From assembly GCA_907164885.2 (NCBI GenBank), contig OU015499.1:164819629-164883628 (forward strand): a DNA stretch of 64,000 bases. The letters run 5' to 3'. Below, in pieces: positions 11,552 through 21,994 of this stretch. The notes below the pieces were generated by a model. It had not been told where the DNA came from. It saw nothing but the letters and a program-made list of their open reading frames with translations, and made no database searches. Position 1 is the first letter of the stretch. Every line of letters begins with the position of its first letter. The translations under genes and the position numbers were made by a program. The DNA is from Dolomedes plantarius (lineage: Eukaryota > Arthropoda > Arachnida > Araneae > Dolomedidae).

Positions 11552-12086
11552 TGCACACTAACTCGTACAATTGCTATATATATATATATCCCTATTTGAG
11601 AAATGCACAATATGTGTAATACAACATATATATATTTTTACTCCAACATACTTGAATAGTGTGCATATTTATATAATTATGTACAGAAACTACACATTTG
11701 TCGATACATAGGAAATTAATTACAAAAATTGGAGTATTCAACATTAATAAAAACCGTTTATATACATTATTATAAACCGTTTATATACATTATTATAAAC
11801 CATTTATATACATTATTATAAACACATTAGTGTGCATATTTATATAATTATATACACAAACTACACATTTGTCGATACATAGGAAATTAATTACAAAAAT
11901 TGGAGTATTCAACATTAATAAAAACCGTTTATATACATTATTATAAATAAGAAAATCTAGCAGATGTGAAAAAATATATATAAAATTACATAAAATTAAT
12001 AATTATTATGTAATTATAAATGATGCAATAACTGTACTAAAACTGAAATATTTCAAATTAAATAACATTCTTCATACCTATTGTTT
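11552..12086. repeat. subterminal AT-rich duplication inside the transposon
   Basis: A segment starting gtgtgcatatttatataatt at 11,659 recurs at 11,829, with the same order of landmarks (cacatttgtcgatacatag, attggagtattcaac, accgtttatatacatta). Between and after them a 23-bp unit containing tttatatacattattat is repeated three times (about 11,755-11,822). No coding sequence is seen. It lies between the left inverted repeat and the 3' end of the gene. Confidence 0.75.
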
Positions 12087-13379
12087 TTAGTTATTTTGAT
12101 GATCTGGGGTGGACATCATCTCTATGTCTGGTGATACGTCATCTTCATCCTCTAAGTCATGAGGCAGTTGAATTACATTTGTACATGTGAGGCCACTGCA
12201 GTGCTTACACATATTTGAGCATTTTAACCCTGCTCTTCGACAACTACATGCACCAGTACAACCCTTTTTGCAAGAGCAAGAAAGAACTTTGAGTAGAGAC
12301 TCGGGTGCTGGATCTTTGATCATTGCAATAGGCTCCAAGCCATGAGAAGTGCGTACCCACCCCCACTCTTCTGGGTTTTTTACATTTCCTAACCAAGTTT
12401 GTACTTGGTGATAAGCTCGTAGTGAATGTTGACGACCAGAATCTTGAGTTGGTGGTAGCAAGGAGAGATCGAATGTGCTCTTTGATCCAGACTTCGTAAA
12501 TAACTTATACCGCAGTGTGTCGAGAGATTTTTCAGTGCTCATTTCACGACTGTACAATGCCAAAATAAATCTTTCTCCTGCAGACGCTATTTCTTCACTT
12601 GTGGCATCTGCCTTTTTAAACGCTTCAACAACTACCTGCATTTGCAGAAACTTCTCCAAAGCAGTAAAACACCTTATCTTTCCTAGGCCAAATAGAGCGG
12701 AAGTTGTGTCACACCCAGTTAATGCATGGATGAAAAGAATATTACTTGCGTCATACTTGAATGATGTAGTTGAGAACAAGTTATCTGCTCCTCTTTCTCT
12801 CCCAGGTTTACAAAAAAATATGTTCTTATGACCTTGTCCAAGCCCGGTCATTAGAACAAGCAAATCTATGTCTTCTCCGACAATAACAACTCTGTCAAAT
12901 TCTTTTGATTTTAAGATGGCAGTGGTCACAATTAAAATGTCAGCACCCTGTTCTGCTTGTTGTACTTGAATGCCAAACTGTTTAAATTCTCTTTTCACTA
13001 ATTCTATTACCCGATTCTTATTATTTTCACTTCTCAAGAAGTTGCTTTGTTCAGTTTGATTTATCAAATTTCCCTTGACTATTATGTCAGTACAGGTATT
13101 AATTTTTGAACGCCGTAATCTTTCTGAGCTTTTTGTGCCCCGTTGTGCAGGATCAGATGGATATCCATCAAATACGACTGCAACGTTTATTCCGTGGTGT
13201 TTTTTCAGATAAGAGGAGTAACTGTTCGCAATCTCAAAGTAGGAATTATTTTGAGGCCAAACAACTTTGTGCAAGAGATATCCTCCATCAACTATAATAA
13301 ATTTATTCGTCTGAAATGCATCATCCTCTTGCATTGGGGTAAAAGCACTATATAATGAAGATTTAGTTCCCTTTCGCAT
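12087..13379 (-). pseudogene. XPG/FEN1-like nuclease plus Cys-rich tail, C-terminal part of transposon gene
   Basis: 430 codons are open from ATG 13,379. The fold signature is XPG-like: IIVDGGYL (D31), AVVFDGYP (D71), QAEQGADILIV (E143, D147), VGEDIDLLVLM (D170, D172) and LTGCDTTSALFGLGK (D224), the last matching the helix-hairpin-helix start of FEN1-type nucleases. Residues 368-399 form a Cys cluster (CSCKKGCTGACSCRR, then CSNMCKHC) like a CXC/tesmin motif, probably zinc-binding. The acidic set appears complete, so the domain could have been active. The ATG is not the real start: the reading is in frame with the upstream part across two codons and a TAA at 13,386-13,388, so it is the C-terminal half of a longer protein. 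Its role in transposition is unknown to me. Confidence 0.8.
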
Positions 13380-13385
13380 TCCTTC

Positions 13386-15400
13386 TTACGAAAAAAGTGA
13401 TAAAGTGTAGGGTGCTAGCTCATAGGTGAAAAAATGTTCCAAGTCATCCTCAGATTGTTTGGCGATACACAACCTCCGGAACAGTGTCAGGGGATCAGCT
13501 GCTACAACTTTTATGTTCCCTGCTTTTATGCTGATGACAGCAGATGCAAGGGTTAGGACTTTATATTTTCTCTTGAAATGTACATCTTGAAAATTGTTAC
13601 CAACTATTTTTGCAATCACTTCCATTCCAAGTTCTTTAGACATGTGGCAGTTTACGTCTGCTCCTCCGACGATTCCACTGGTCAATGACATTATCACATC
13701 AGTATGCGGAAACGGTGGGTGTCTTGAAAACCAGGTATGTAGTTTCATAGAGTCATTGTTATCTCGATCAATACGAGAACTTCCCATATCTACATGCTGT
13801 TCGGACGTTTCAGAATGTACATTTGTGAATGTTTCAACTTCATTGCAAATATTCATAAGGTTTACCATTCCTAAGGTCCATTTTGTCAAAACACTATCCG
13901 TAATACCTCTGCCATGGGTAAGGCCACCACAACTCTTCATGTCTTTCATAAGTGTCTGTTCGATGGTCATATCTGACCAAATACCAGACCAGTATTTCTC
14001 AGAGCGGCGGATGGTGAAATGCCCTTTGACAGTAAATTTCTCGTATTCATTGGGGTCCATTATTTCTTCAAGTTTTAACATATCCTGCACATAGAGATGT
14101 CCACATTTGGCATATAAGAAATGACCGGCTGAATGGAAGTATGGGAGCATTTTTTGCAGTTTCAAGATGAAGTTTCCAATTTCCACTTCTTTCCGATTCA
14201 ATAAATTGTTTCATAAGCGTAGTCATATTAAAATATTGAATCCATAGCTTTGCTGTTGGGCCATTATTTTGAAGCTAATTCAGGGCTACTTTGAATTTTT
14301 GTACGATATCCTGGATTTGGAATTATTGGAGGCAGCCAGTATCACAGATCGATCAAGACTAGTAATAGAATCTTCCATTGCACAACGTTCATCTCCTGTA
14401 AGCTTAACTGTGTCCCATACTAAAACAGCATTTGTGAGTATATGGGCGCGCACAGCCCGTGCATATGCATGTCCAGTAATTAATTTATTCACACTATTTT
14501 CAGCGTAAATTGTAGCAAAAAGATCATGCAAACCATTACCAGCCATTATTGCACCAATTGAGCCCATAAACGACATTAGAAGGTGAAAACCTCCAAGCCT
14601 AACAACATTGTTCAATTCAGGAAGACCATTTGCAATAATATCCCTAGCTTTGAGATATAGGGGTTGGTCAAAAGTAACAATACACGTCTTTTGATTGAAT
14701 TTTCTACAATATTCTGATGCAGTTAGCAGAGAGGTGTACACTGTGTCATAGTGTGATGAAGGTGAGTTGATGAATGGAAGGCATATAATCTTAGAACGGT
14801 CATATTCTCTGTTAGCTGTCACTTGTGCTATAAAACCATTCCATCCCGAGACACTTCGATTTTTTTACCATTTTCCATACTGCCAAATCAAGTTTGTAGT
14901 AGATGGAACACAATCGTATGACACCGGACAAAGCTTCTGCAAATCCTCTATGATGATTGTTTTTAAACCTCCCTTTTTTGCATTGGGAAATATTTGGAGG
15001 TTTATGATCCTGCCTGTTTGACAACTTCAGATGATGAGCACTTTTCTAAGCGTTGTATATTTTTATGGGGCAACACTGAGGCAGAAGGCGTGATACAAAT
15101 TATACCTCCCACAGCGTGGAATGTTCCAGAACCATCAAGAGTGTCAACATTAAAATCAGCGTTGTCAAACACGTATTGACAGAAAGCGTCATCTCGTAGT
15201 TTACTTTCTTTAGATCGCAGGGCAAGAGATAATTCTAGTAGAGAAACCTCAGAGTACGATGCTGCAAATCCAAGTGCAGACAGAACGTTAATAAGGAGCT
15301 TCGAACCAAACTTTCTGTACAGGTAAGCACCGACTCCCGTCAACACTGAAGACACGAATGAACGTGGTCTCACTGCATGTATGACTGCGTGCTATAACAC
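13386..15400 (-). pseudogene. DDE-like transposase core, middle part of transposon gene
   Basis: Minus-strand segments at 15,373-15,002, 15,024-14,820, 14,822-14,286 and 14,285-13,386 join by frame changes. Landmarks in order: FDNADFNVDTLDGSGTFH near 15,160 (candidate first catalytic Asp), then IVTFDQPLYLKA near 14,680 and RLGGFHLLMSFMGSIG near 14,570 (candidate second Asp and its neighbourhood), then WSGIWSDMTIEQTLMKDM near 13,960 (candidate Glu). Lesions include a TAG at 14,286, a second shift near 14,160 that restores KMLPYFHSAGHFLYAKCGH, and the TAA at 13,386. Assignment of the three acidic residues is inference from position and conservation in remembered relatives. The protein would cut and join DNA ends at the inverted repeats. 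Confidence 0.65.
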
Positions 15401-16460
15401 AATACTTTTTTTCTTCCAATAGTCAATTTATCCTCATTTGTGTTTCAAAATTATAGAATCAAATAGCAACTTCAATGAATCAGGAATAACACTAACGGCA
15501 TCGCAAAAAAAGTTATCTGACGGGGATACTCAGTAGTGCAATATATTTGTGGTCTTATGTCTTCCACTATAATTTCAGCTGCTGCTTTGACAACTCTTAA
15601 ACGTTCCTCTTGAGGGTCTGTCTTCCTGTTGACATACCATTTTTTCATTGAGAATCTTATGTCCAACGTTTTTAAAACAAATCACTGTCTTTTTGTTGGC
15701 TGTTTCAGCGATTAAAATGTCTTCTCCATACTTTTTTCGAGACGCGATTTCAGTGTTCTCTCATCCGGAGCTTCATTTACTACGTTCATCAACTCCTCAA
15801 GAGTAAATTGGCACTCTTCAGTATTTTCTTCTAAATAATTATAAATTTTCTCCATAGCATAGTCAACATCTGAAAAATGACGATAACCTCTTTTAGATCC
15901 ACTTTCAGATTTTTGGTAAAGCTTTCTGTAGCAAAAATGATGGTACCAGGCGTCCACAGCATGCAAATCATCTTCATTCCTGATTCGATCCTGTATTTTT
16001 CTGGCCCATTCATCATTGCGAATCTCTGCATCTTTCATAACTGAATCTTTAATTGCTGTTTTTGTGGTAACTTTATGAATCAAGTTTCGTTTTTCGGGTG
16101 GCAACTTACGTTGTTTTGACAAAAAATCTTCATTTACCTCTCCACGCAAAAAAACATTGTTTTCTAAAATCGCAATGACCCGTTCGTCCTCGAGTTGATG
16201 AAGACACACCAGCTTGTTGATTACTACCATGGTCTTGACGACGAAGAGCTGCATCGATCATTTTCTCATTAATGTAGCTTGTCTGGCAAGCTCTGTGTAC
16301 TGTCACTTGTTCTAAGCTTTTCAAAAAACTTTGATGACTAGGGTTTTTACGTTTAAGACTACATTTTTTAAGTGTCTCTACTCCTTTCTTTTTCACTACT
16401 ATAGTACCACCTTCACTTAAGTTCAAATCACAAATAAAACAAACATCAACTTTTGGTAGG
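15400..16460 (-). pseudogene. zinc-finger N-terminal part of transposon gene
   Basis: The gene starts upstream of 16,440 with a CFICDLN motif (CxxC) and VHRACQTSYI (HxxxC), a finger-like set. After a frame change near 16,150 it continues with FLRGEVNEDFLSKQRKL and AWYHHFCYRKLY, where a second CxxC/HxxxC set seems to have lost a Cys. The section 15,400-15,700 is fragmented (KKWYVNRKTDPQEE). These modules probably bound the inverted repeats. No clean start codon is visible, so an upstream exon or a lost start is possible. Confidence 0.55.
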
Positions 16461-16698
16461 CTTATATTTCTTGACGAACGAAAATGAAAAACTATGGAGT
16501 AACAAACTATTCAATTAAACTATAGTAATTAACTACTAAATATCACTTTTAACTTTTATTAAAATAGAATAAACACATTATAACACTGTACAGAGCTAAA
16601 GAACATGCCAAGAATGGCGCGATTAGTTTGAAACAGTCCAGAGAATAACAGATCACGAGACAAGTAAAGACATGTAAAGACCAATAAAAATTCCCCAC

Positions 16699-16735
16699 AC
16701 TGGGGGAGGATTCTAAAAATAGAATCCTCCCCCAA
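16699..16735. repeat. perfect short hairpin in the transposon's right arm
   Basis: gggggaggattcta and its reverse complement flank a loop of about four bases, just inside the right inverted repeat on the promoter side of the gene. No counterpart was seen in the left arm. Confidence 0.7.
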
Positions 16736-16800
16736 CGCTTCGGACCCAACCCGATTCGGACAGGTCAAACCCAAGAACAATAAACGTGAGGAGTGTTAAA

Positions 16801-17160
16801 AAAGTAAGTTTTGCGTCTTTCTCGACAAGATGAATAAAATATGCCATTTTCCTGACGCTGTAGCTCGCTTGTTTTTGGGTTTAGAAAAAAGATGTAAATG
16901 TAAGATTTGTTCAAAATTTTGTCTTCTTTAAGATTGTAATTGTAATCTAAACTCTAATCAACCATTGCCGAGATATTTGAAAAAAACAAAGCAATAAAAG
17001 TAAAAAAATTTCGTTGTTTTTAGGCCACAGAAAATTCCGCCGTCCAGTAGTGAAAAACTTACTATTTCACTACTGGACTAAAGATATACAAGTAGGAAAA
17101 AAAATCTAATACCCGATCTTTTGTTCGGTAAGGCCATTTATGTGAACCCAGCTACTGGGC
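16801..17160 (-). repeat. right terminal inverted repeat of the 6-kb transposon
   Basis: This is the partner of 11,202-11,551. It additionally holds a hairpin (gtccagtagtgaaa ... tttcactactggac, 17,042-17,077) that the left repeat keeps only on one side. Confidence 0.85.
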
Positions 17161-17164
17161 TATA

Positions 17165-17342
17165 TATATAAAAGTCATTCACCCTCTTTGATTTCTCAAT
17201 ACGACAAAATGAGTTAAAAATCATTGCATAAATGAGAGGACAGTTAAAACTTGATACAAAAATAAAACAAATAAAACGTATAAAAACAACAACAACATGA
17301 TATTTTAAAGGATTTATTCAGCACAATTGATTTCAATAAAAA
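17165..17342. repeat. shared left flank of blocks A and B
   Basis: This matches 30,391-30,575 and 40,740-40,918, including tcattgcataaatgaga and aaaggatttattcagcaca. In all three places a Tc1-like element of the same family follows within a short distance, apart from the additional element inserted here at 17,345. The three Tc1 copies therefore descend from one insertion by segmental duplication. Confidence 0.8.
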
Positions 17343-17563
17343 TATATGCACCCAGAAGAAATCGAGCTACTAGCACGAAACTTGGCAGGAATGTAGTCTG
17401 GTAAGAGATATGCAAATGATTAAAATTTCGACTCGATGAGACAAGAGTAAGCGCGCTATGCGCATATGAGATGCACAGCTGGGAGAGTTTCAAAGCATGA
17501 TTGCTCGTGCCATAGGGTTATTCAAACATCTGTCGAGTTGGATGGACGGTATTGTGACTAGAG

Positions 17564-18632
17564 ATGCCTCTGAGATGTAACCGGCGACAGTACGAACAAA
17601 TGTCGAACTCTGAGAGGGGGCGTATAGTAGGCCTCAGAGTAGCAGGTTGGTCGAACAGGTGTATCGGCCGCCACATCGGTCGGAGCGATATGGTAGTTGC
17701 TAGGTGTTGGCAACAATGGATCACGGAAGGGATAGTCTACCGTCGTGGAGGGTTAGGGAGCCCCAGGAACACAAATGCGCACGAGCATCGCGCAATCATA
17801 AGAGCGGCCACGTCCACACCAACAACGTCGCTAGAATCCGTTCGACTCCATTTACCATCTTCCAGACATCCAGTGGTATCAAGGGAAACCGTTCGGAGAC
17901 GACTGGCCGACGCAGGTATAAGGAGCCGACGTCCATTAAGACGCCTACCACTGACCCCACATCATAGGCAGTGTCGATTGGATTTTTGCCGACCCCGGGC
18001 AAGCCGGAGTGTGACAGACTTGGATCACTCCAGCAGTGATCCAAGTGATCACTGCTGGAGATGTGAGGCGTGTGATCTTCAGAGATGAATCCCGATTCAG
18101 TATCAATGCTGATGACCAGCGCAAACGCGTGTGGAGGCGGCCAGGTAACCGGTCAGATCCGGTATTTGTTGTCGAGAGGCTTGCTGCGATTACACAAGGT
18201 GTGACAGGGTGGGGAGCGATTTGTTGGGACACACGATCACCTCTAGTCGTCCTTCAAAAATCTTTGACGGCACGCAGTTACGTGGACGAGATTTAAACGC
18301 CAGTTGTACTGCTTACGCTATCAAGTCACCCAGGTGCCATTTATCAGCAAGAAGACGCTCGTCCACATACTGCGCGACTCTCCCAACAATGTCTTCAAGG
18401 ATATGACGTACTCCCATGGCCTACCAGGTCACCAGACCTATTGCCAAAAAAGCATGTCCGGAACGTGCTTGGAAGGCAACTGCAGCCGTCCCGGAATATT
18501 GGTGAATAAAGTGCCCAGATGCAAAGATTAGGGCATGAGATTCCGCAGGAGGTCAAAGGTGATCTCACTGATTCGATACCACGCCGTGTTTCATCTTGTA
18601 TAGCTGCCAAAGGTGGATTTACTACTTACTGA
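17564..18632 (+). pseudogene. Tc1-like transposase, frameshifted
   Basis: The N-terminal helix-turn-helix region is intact (MSNSERGRIVGLRVAGWS, RSDMVVARCWQQWI), followed by a second HTH with RETVRRRLADAGIRSRRP. Near 18,000-18,060 the frame changes within an inverted duplication. FRDESRFSINADDQRKRVWR then supplies the first catalytic Asp. The middle part around 18,290-18,530 is broken and I cannot read the DNARPH or SPIEN motifs intact. The C-terminus SIPRRVSSCIAAKGGFTTY ends at 18,632. It is dead in this copy. Confidence 0.75.
18028..18060. repeat. inverted duplication inside the Tc1-like gene
   Basis: ctccagcagtgatc and its reverse complement are separated by five bases. This sits at the point where the transposase frame breaks, so it is probably the scar of a small template-switch event. 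Confidence 0.65.
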
Positions 18633-18789
18633 TTTGTAACCTTTTTTATGCCAAATCTTCTGACTAAAACGGTCTGTTCTTGTGAATTTATAATAATTTG
18701 CTTAGCTCCTCATACACTACATATATGTTAAGTTTCGTGATAGTAGCTCAATTCCTTCTGGGTGCATATATTTTTTTATGACAGAGTGC

Positions 18790-18827
<38 letters not shown>

Positions 18828-18832
18828 ATATG

Positions 18833-20057
18833 CACTACTGGCCACTAAAATTACACCCTGAAGAACGGATGATGAAAACGTCAAATTCGCCTGAAAGGAA
18901 GATGCTGGAATACGCAAATGATTAGCGTATAAACCACAATCGAACGACGCAGGAGGGATAAACGATCTCTCTGTATAAAAGGAAAGTTATGCAGCGGGTT
19001 TCTTAATCTGAAATCGCATTTGAATGTTGTTTGTTTGTGAGAAGATCGTGTTATGCCCAGTATAAGGAGAAACGGCTACCACCACGTGTCGGAATTCGAT
19101 AGCGGCAGGATCGTGGCCTATCGAAAGTGCGGATTATCGTTCCGCGATATTGACACTCGCATTGGTCGGAATCCAACGACTGTCATGCGAATGTGGAATC
19201 GATGGGTCCAGGAGGGTCATACTGAAAGCCATGCAGGACGTGGACGGCCTCCCGCCACTAACGACCGACAAGACAGAACTGTTGTCAGGTCGGCCTTGCA
19301 GAATCGTACAGCCCCATCACGGACTGTCTGCACGGCCACCATTATTGTGGCTTCCCTTCACACTGCAGCACAGAGACGCGCGGCGACAATGGTGCGCCCA
19401 AACACAATTTGGATACAGGAGTGGCACCACAACGTCTTTTCAGTCTCGTTTCTACGTGCAACGTAATGATGGACGTATCCGAGTCTGGAGGCACCAAGGA
19501 CAACGTACGTGGCCTGATTGCATTCAATATCGTCATGCGGGACCTGAAGCTGGTGTGATGGTATGGGCAGCCATTGGGTACACGACACAAACACCCCCTC
19601 TTCGTGTCGTCGGTAATATGAACAGCTAGCATTACATTTCTCAGATCTTAAAGGCCGGTGACTGTGCTCTATCTTCGAGGCCTCGGAGACGCCATCTTTC
19701 GTCAAGACAATGCAAGACCGCATGTGCCCGTCGTGTCTTCCACTACTTCGACACAGAAGGTGTTCGACCGTTCACCTGGCAAACACGTTCTCCAGATCTC
19801 TCACCCATTGAAAACATCTCGTCGTGGGTTACTGGGGAACTGGGCCGCCACAGTCCTCCAGCCACTACGATGGATGAAGTGTGGCGTAGACTTGAAGCAG
19901 CGTGGAAGGACTTGCCCGCATCTGTCATCGGAGCCCAGCTCGACTCGATGCCTAACCGGGTTAGAGCCGTTTTAGCTGCCAGAGGCGGCAACTGTGTGTA
20001 ATAAGTAAAGTTTTGTTTTTTCCTTTCCTTCCTGGTGTAATTTTACTGGCCAGCAGT
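18833..20057 (+). mobile_element. Tc1-like element, family I, block A copy
   Basis: The ends are CACTACTGGCCACTAAAATT (18,833) and the inverted AATTTTACTGGCCAGCAG (to 20,057), set between (TG)n/(TA)n on the left and (TA)n on the right. It is the same insertion as the copies at 30,644 and 40,964: all share the flank at 17,165-17,342 and the same broken positions in the gene. Confidence 0.85.
19053..20001 (+). pseudogene. Tc1-like transposase, family I, broken
   Basis: The start is MPSIRRNGYHHVSEFDSG, with helix-turn-helix segments (CGLSFRDIDTRIGRNPTTV) resembling other spider-type Tc1 proteins. A 5-bp deletion near 19,443 removes the DE of the DESRF motif, and so the first catalytic Asp, and shifts the frame. 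A TAG at about 19,627 (NMNS-stop) and a later shift before FRQDNARPHV are shared with both other family I copies. SPIENISSWV holds the last catalytic Glu. The frame ends at TAA 20,001. It was already broken before the block duplication, apart from the private 5-bp deletion. Confidence 0.85.
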
Positions 20058-20066
20058 ATACATATA

Positions 20067-20151
<85 letters not shown>
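20058..20151. repeat. (TA)n microsatellite
   Basis: About 95 bases of (TA)n separate the Tc1-like end from the zinc-finger remnant. In block B the Penelope-like element lies at the equivalent point. Confidence 0.95.
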
Positions 20152-20153
<2 letters not shown>

Positions 20154-20176
20154 CTGAGTGTGTGTGGATATACACT

Positions 20177-20751
20177 TTAGCTCTCATACAGAATTTCCTT
20201 TTTGATGAATGAAACTTCTCCCAGGTGAATCTGGTTGTGTCTGTTCAAGCTGCATTGCAGAAAAAAACCCTTCTCGCAGATGAACGGTTTTTCCCCCAGT
20301 GTAATTGCTGAAGTGTTCCTTGAGGCGACCGCGGACACGCTGCAGACGAAAGGCTTCTCTACAATGGGGATGCCCATGTGCCTCTCAAGGTTCCTCTTCT
20401 CGTAGAACCAATTCCCGCACACGTCGCATGAGAAAGGCATCTCTCCCCTGTGCAAGACCAGCTGATGATTCAGAGGGCGCTACCGGGTGAATATTGTCAG
20501 GCACACACCTCAGACGTGAGGTGTTTCTCCGTTGTGGGTGCACATGTGGAGCCTTGGGATCGACTTCCAGGCGAATCCTTTCTGGCTTACACCGCAGACG
20601 TGAGGTTTTCTCCGATGTGGGAACGCAAGTGTTCCTTCAGGTTCGCTTGCTGGGTGAACCCTCTCTGGCCGACACCGCATACGAAAGGTTTCTGTCCCGT
20701 GTGGGTCAGCAGGTGACGCATCAGGGTCCCCGTCTGGCCGAATCGTCTGTG
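20177..20751 (-). pseudogene. decayed C2H2 fingers 3' of zinc-finger gene A
   Basis: Beyond the TGA at 20,752 the frame continues into HRRFGQTGTLMRHLLTH and CGVGQRGFTQQANLKEHL (second Cys lost), then breaks up. Further finger pieces are readable to 20,177 (FSCDVCGNWFYEKRNLERH, FICEKGFF). The ancestral protein therefore had several more fingers. The same remnant follows gene B. Confidence 0.7.
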
Positions 20752-21759
20752 TCACACACCGGACACGTGAGGTTTTTCTCCGATGTGGGTGCGCAGGTGT
20801 GTCTTCAGGTCCTTCCGCTGGGAGTATCGTCTCTGGCACACAACGCAGACATGAGGTTTTTCTCCGGTGTGGGTGCGAAAGTGTGCCTTCATGCTCCCAC
20901 ACTGGGCGAACTCTCTGTGGCAGACATTGCAGACGTAAGGCTTTTCTCCGGTGTGGGTGCGCAGGTGGACCTTCAGGCTTTTCTGTTGAGTGAACCCTTT
21001 CTGGCAGACATCGCAGATATGAGTTTTTCCGTTGTGGGTGTGCAGGTGTGCTCTCAGGCCTGACCGCTGGGTGAACCCAGTCTGGCAGACATGGCAGACG
21101 TAAGGCTTTTCTCCCGTGTGGGTGAGCAGGTGATTCTTCAGGTTCGACGGGCCAGCGAATCGTCTCTGGCACACATCGCAGACATGAGGTTTTTCTCCGG
21201 TGTGGGTGCGCAGGTGTACCTTCAGGCTTTTCTGTCGAGTAAACCCTCTCTGGCAGACATCGCAGACATGAGGTTTTTCTCCCGTGTGGGTAAGCAGGTG
21301 CGCCTTCAAGGACTCCTTGAGGGTGAATCCTCCGTGACAGACACCGCAGACGAAAGGTTTATCTCTCATGTGGGTGAGCATGTGCCGCTTGAGATATACC
21401 TGCTGGGCGAATCCTCTCTGGCACACACTGCAGACGTGAGGTTTCTCTCCCGTGTGGGTGCGCAGGTGTCTGTTAAGTTTTTTCTTGGAAGGAAATCCTT
21501 TTTTGCAAAGGTCGCACAACAAAGTTTTTTCTCTGGTATGCTCGGGTGTGTATGTGTTTCGGTGAATCGGTCGAGTGGAGATGTTTTCGCATTCGGAAAT
21601 ATTCTCTACGTGCTTAAAGTTGAGGTGTTCTTCAGTGGCGTGAGGACCATTTGAAAAGCACGAATCACTGACAGTAGATATTTCTTCGTCGGGAAGGTGC
21701 TCCTGGGAAGAATGACTCGCGCCTGAATTTTTCCTTTCGTCGGAATCGTTAGAAGTCAT
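20752..21759 (-). CDS. C2H2 zinc-finger protein, nine fingers, block A
   Basis: A nuclear DNA-binding protein of about 335 residues is predicted from ATG 21,759 (MTSNDSDERKNSGASHSS). The first about 85 residues are acidic and Ser-rich with no recognised KRAB, BTB or SCAN domain. Nine C2H2 fingers follow, from CDLCKKGFPSKKKLNRH to CVVCQRRYSQRKDLKTH, joined by TGEKP linkers. The frame ends at TGA 20,752-20,754, exactly where the first Cys pair of a tenth finger would be completed (HVSGV-stop-HRRF). Gene B stops at the same codon. Finger 8 (AQCGSMKAHF) differs from B (ARCEIMKAHL) in the helix that touches DNA, so the two may differ in target. An in-frame TTG lies upstream, and whether a 5' exon exists is unknown. 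It could be a functional truncated gene or a young pseudogene. Confidence 0.75.
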   Translation of the reverse strand: MTSNDSDERKNSGASHSSQEHLPDEEISTVSDSCFSNGPHATEEHLNFKHVENISECENISTRPIHRNTYTPEHTREKTLLCDLCKKGFPSKKKLNRHLRTHTGEKPHVCSVCQRGFAQQVYLKRHMLTHMRDKPFVCGVCHGGFTLKESLKAHLLTHTGEKPHVCDVCQRGFTRQKSLKVHLRTHTGEKPHVCDVCQRRFAGPSNLKNHLLTHTGEKPYVCHVCQTGFTQRSGLRAHLHTHNGKTHICDVCQKGFTQQKSLKVHLRTHTGEKPYVCNVCHREFAQCGSMKAHFRTHTGEKPHVCVVCQRRYSQRKDLKTHLRTHIGEKPHVSGV

Positions 21760-21921
21760 TTCGTGTTCCTTGTCCAAAGGACAGTAATGTGATAAAACAC
21801 GAATTGGTTACACGAATTGACTTTAATAGAAATTAAATATGATTATTTTTATTAATATTCCTTTGGGAACACGATGTTTTAAGCGAAAGATGTATGCAGA
21901 AGGTTTTCTTCCTTTGATGAG

Positions 21922-21994
21922 AATCTCACATCAATGGTCAGTTCAGAAAGGTAAGTTAAAATGAAATCTGCCGGCCACGAAGGTCAGTGATTCA
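21922..21994 (-). promoter_or_regulatory. conserved core upstream of zinc-finger gene A
   Basis: This is nearly identical to the blocks at 5,540-5,612 and 48,316-48,388, at a similar distance (about 160 bases) from the start codon. Confidence 0.35.

Larger units (their letters stand above)
11202..17160 (-). mobile_element. 6-kb DNA transposon with ~350-bp TIRs, Academ-like
   Basis: The ends are GCCCAGTAGCT (11,202) and AGCTACTGGGC (17,160), flanked on both sides by TATA (11,198-11,201 and 17,161-17,164). This would be a 4-bp target duplication, although a TA duplication with longer ends is also possible because the site is palindromic. The inverted repeats run inward about 350 bases (11,202-11,551 against 16,801-17,160) and include gatcgggtattagattttt and gtcgagaaagacgcaaaac. 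Inside is one broken minus-strand gene fusing a DDE-like transposase to an XPG-like nuclease. That combination, with 3-4 bp duplications, is what I recall of the Academ superfamily. The element is certain; the superfamily name is a motif-based inference. Stops and frameshifts make this copy non-autonomous. Confidence 0.8.
17345..18768 (+). mobile_element. Tc1-like element, TIR TATGCACCCAGAAG
   Basis: The left end TATGCACCCAGAAGAAAT at 17,345 and its inverted partner ending near 18,768 share about 45 bases, including gagctacta and cacgaaactt. The target is TA within a TA-rich tract. The length of 1.4 kb is normal for Tc1/mariner. It was inserted between the shared flank (17,165-17,342) and the next Tc1-like element, so it is younger than the A/B duplication. 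It belongs to a different family from the neighbouring copies. Confidence 0.8.

Noticed and set aside
12475..14094. Plus-strand frames opposite the transposon nuclease and transposase
   Set aside because: Shadows; the minus strand carries the XPG and transposase motifs.
16699..16735. Hairpin as a bacterial-type terminator
   Set aside because: Eukaryotic transposon context; there is no basis for an intrinsic terminator.
20494..21654. Long plus-strand frames opposite zinc-finger gene A (and 46,896-48,056 opposite gene B)
   Set aside because: Antisense shadows of C2H2 repeats, which leave other frames open because of their regular codon pattern.
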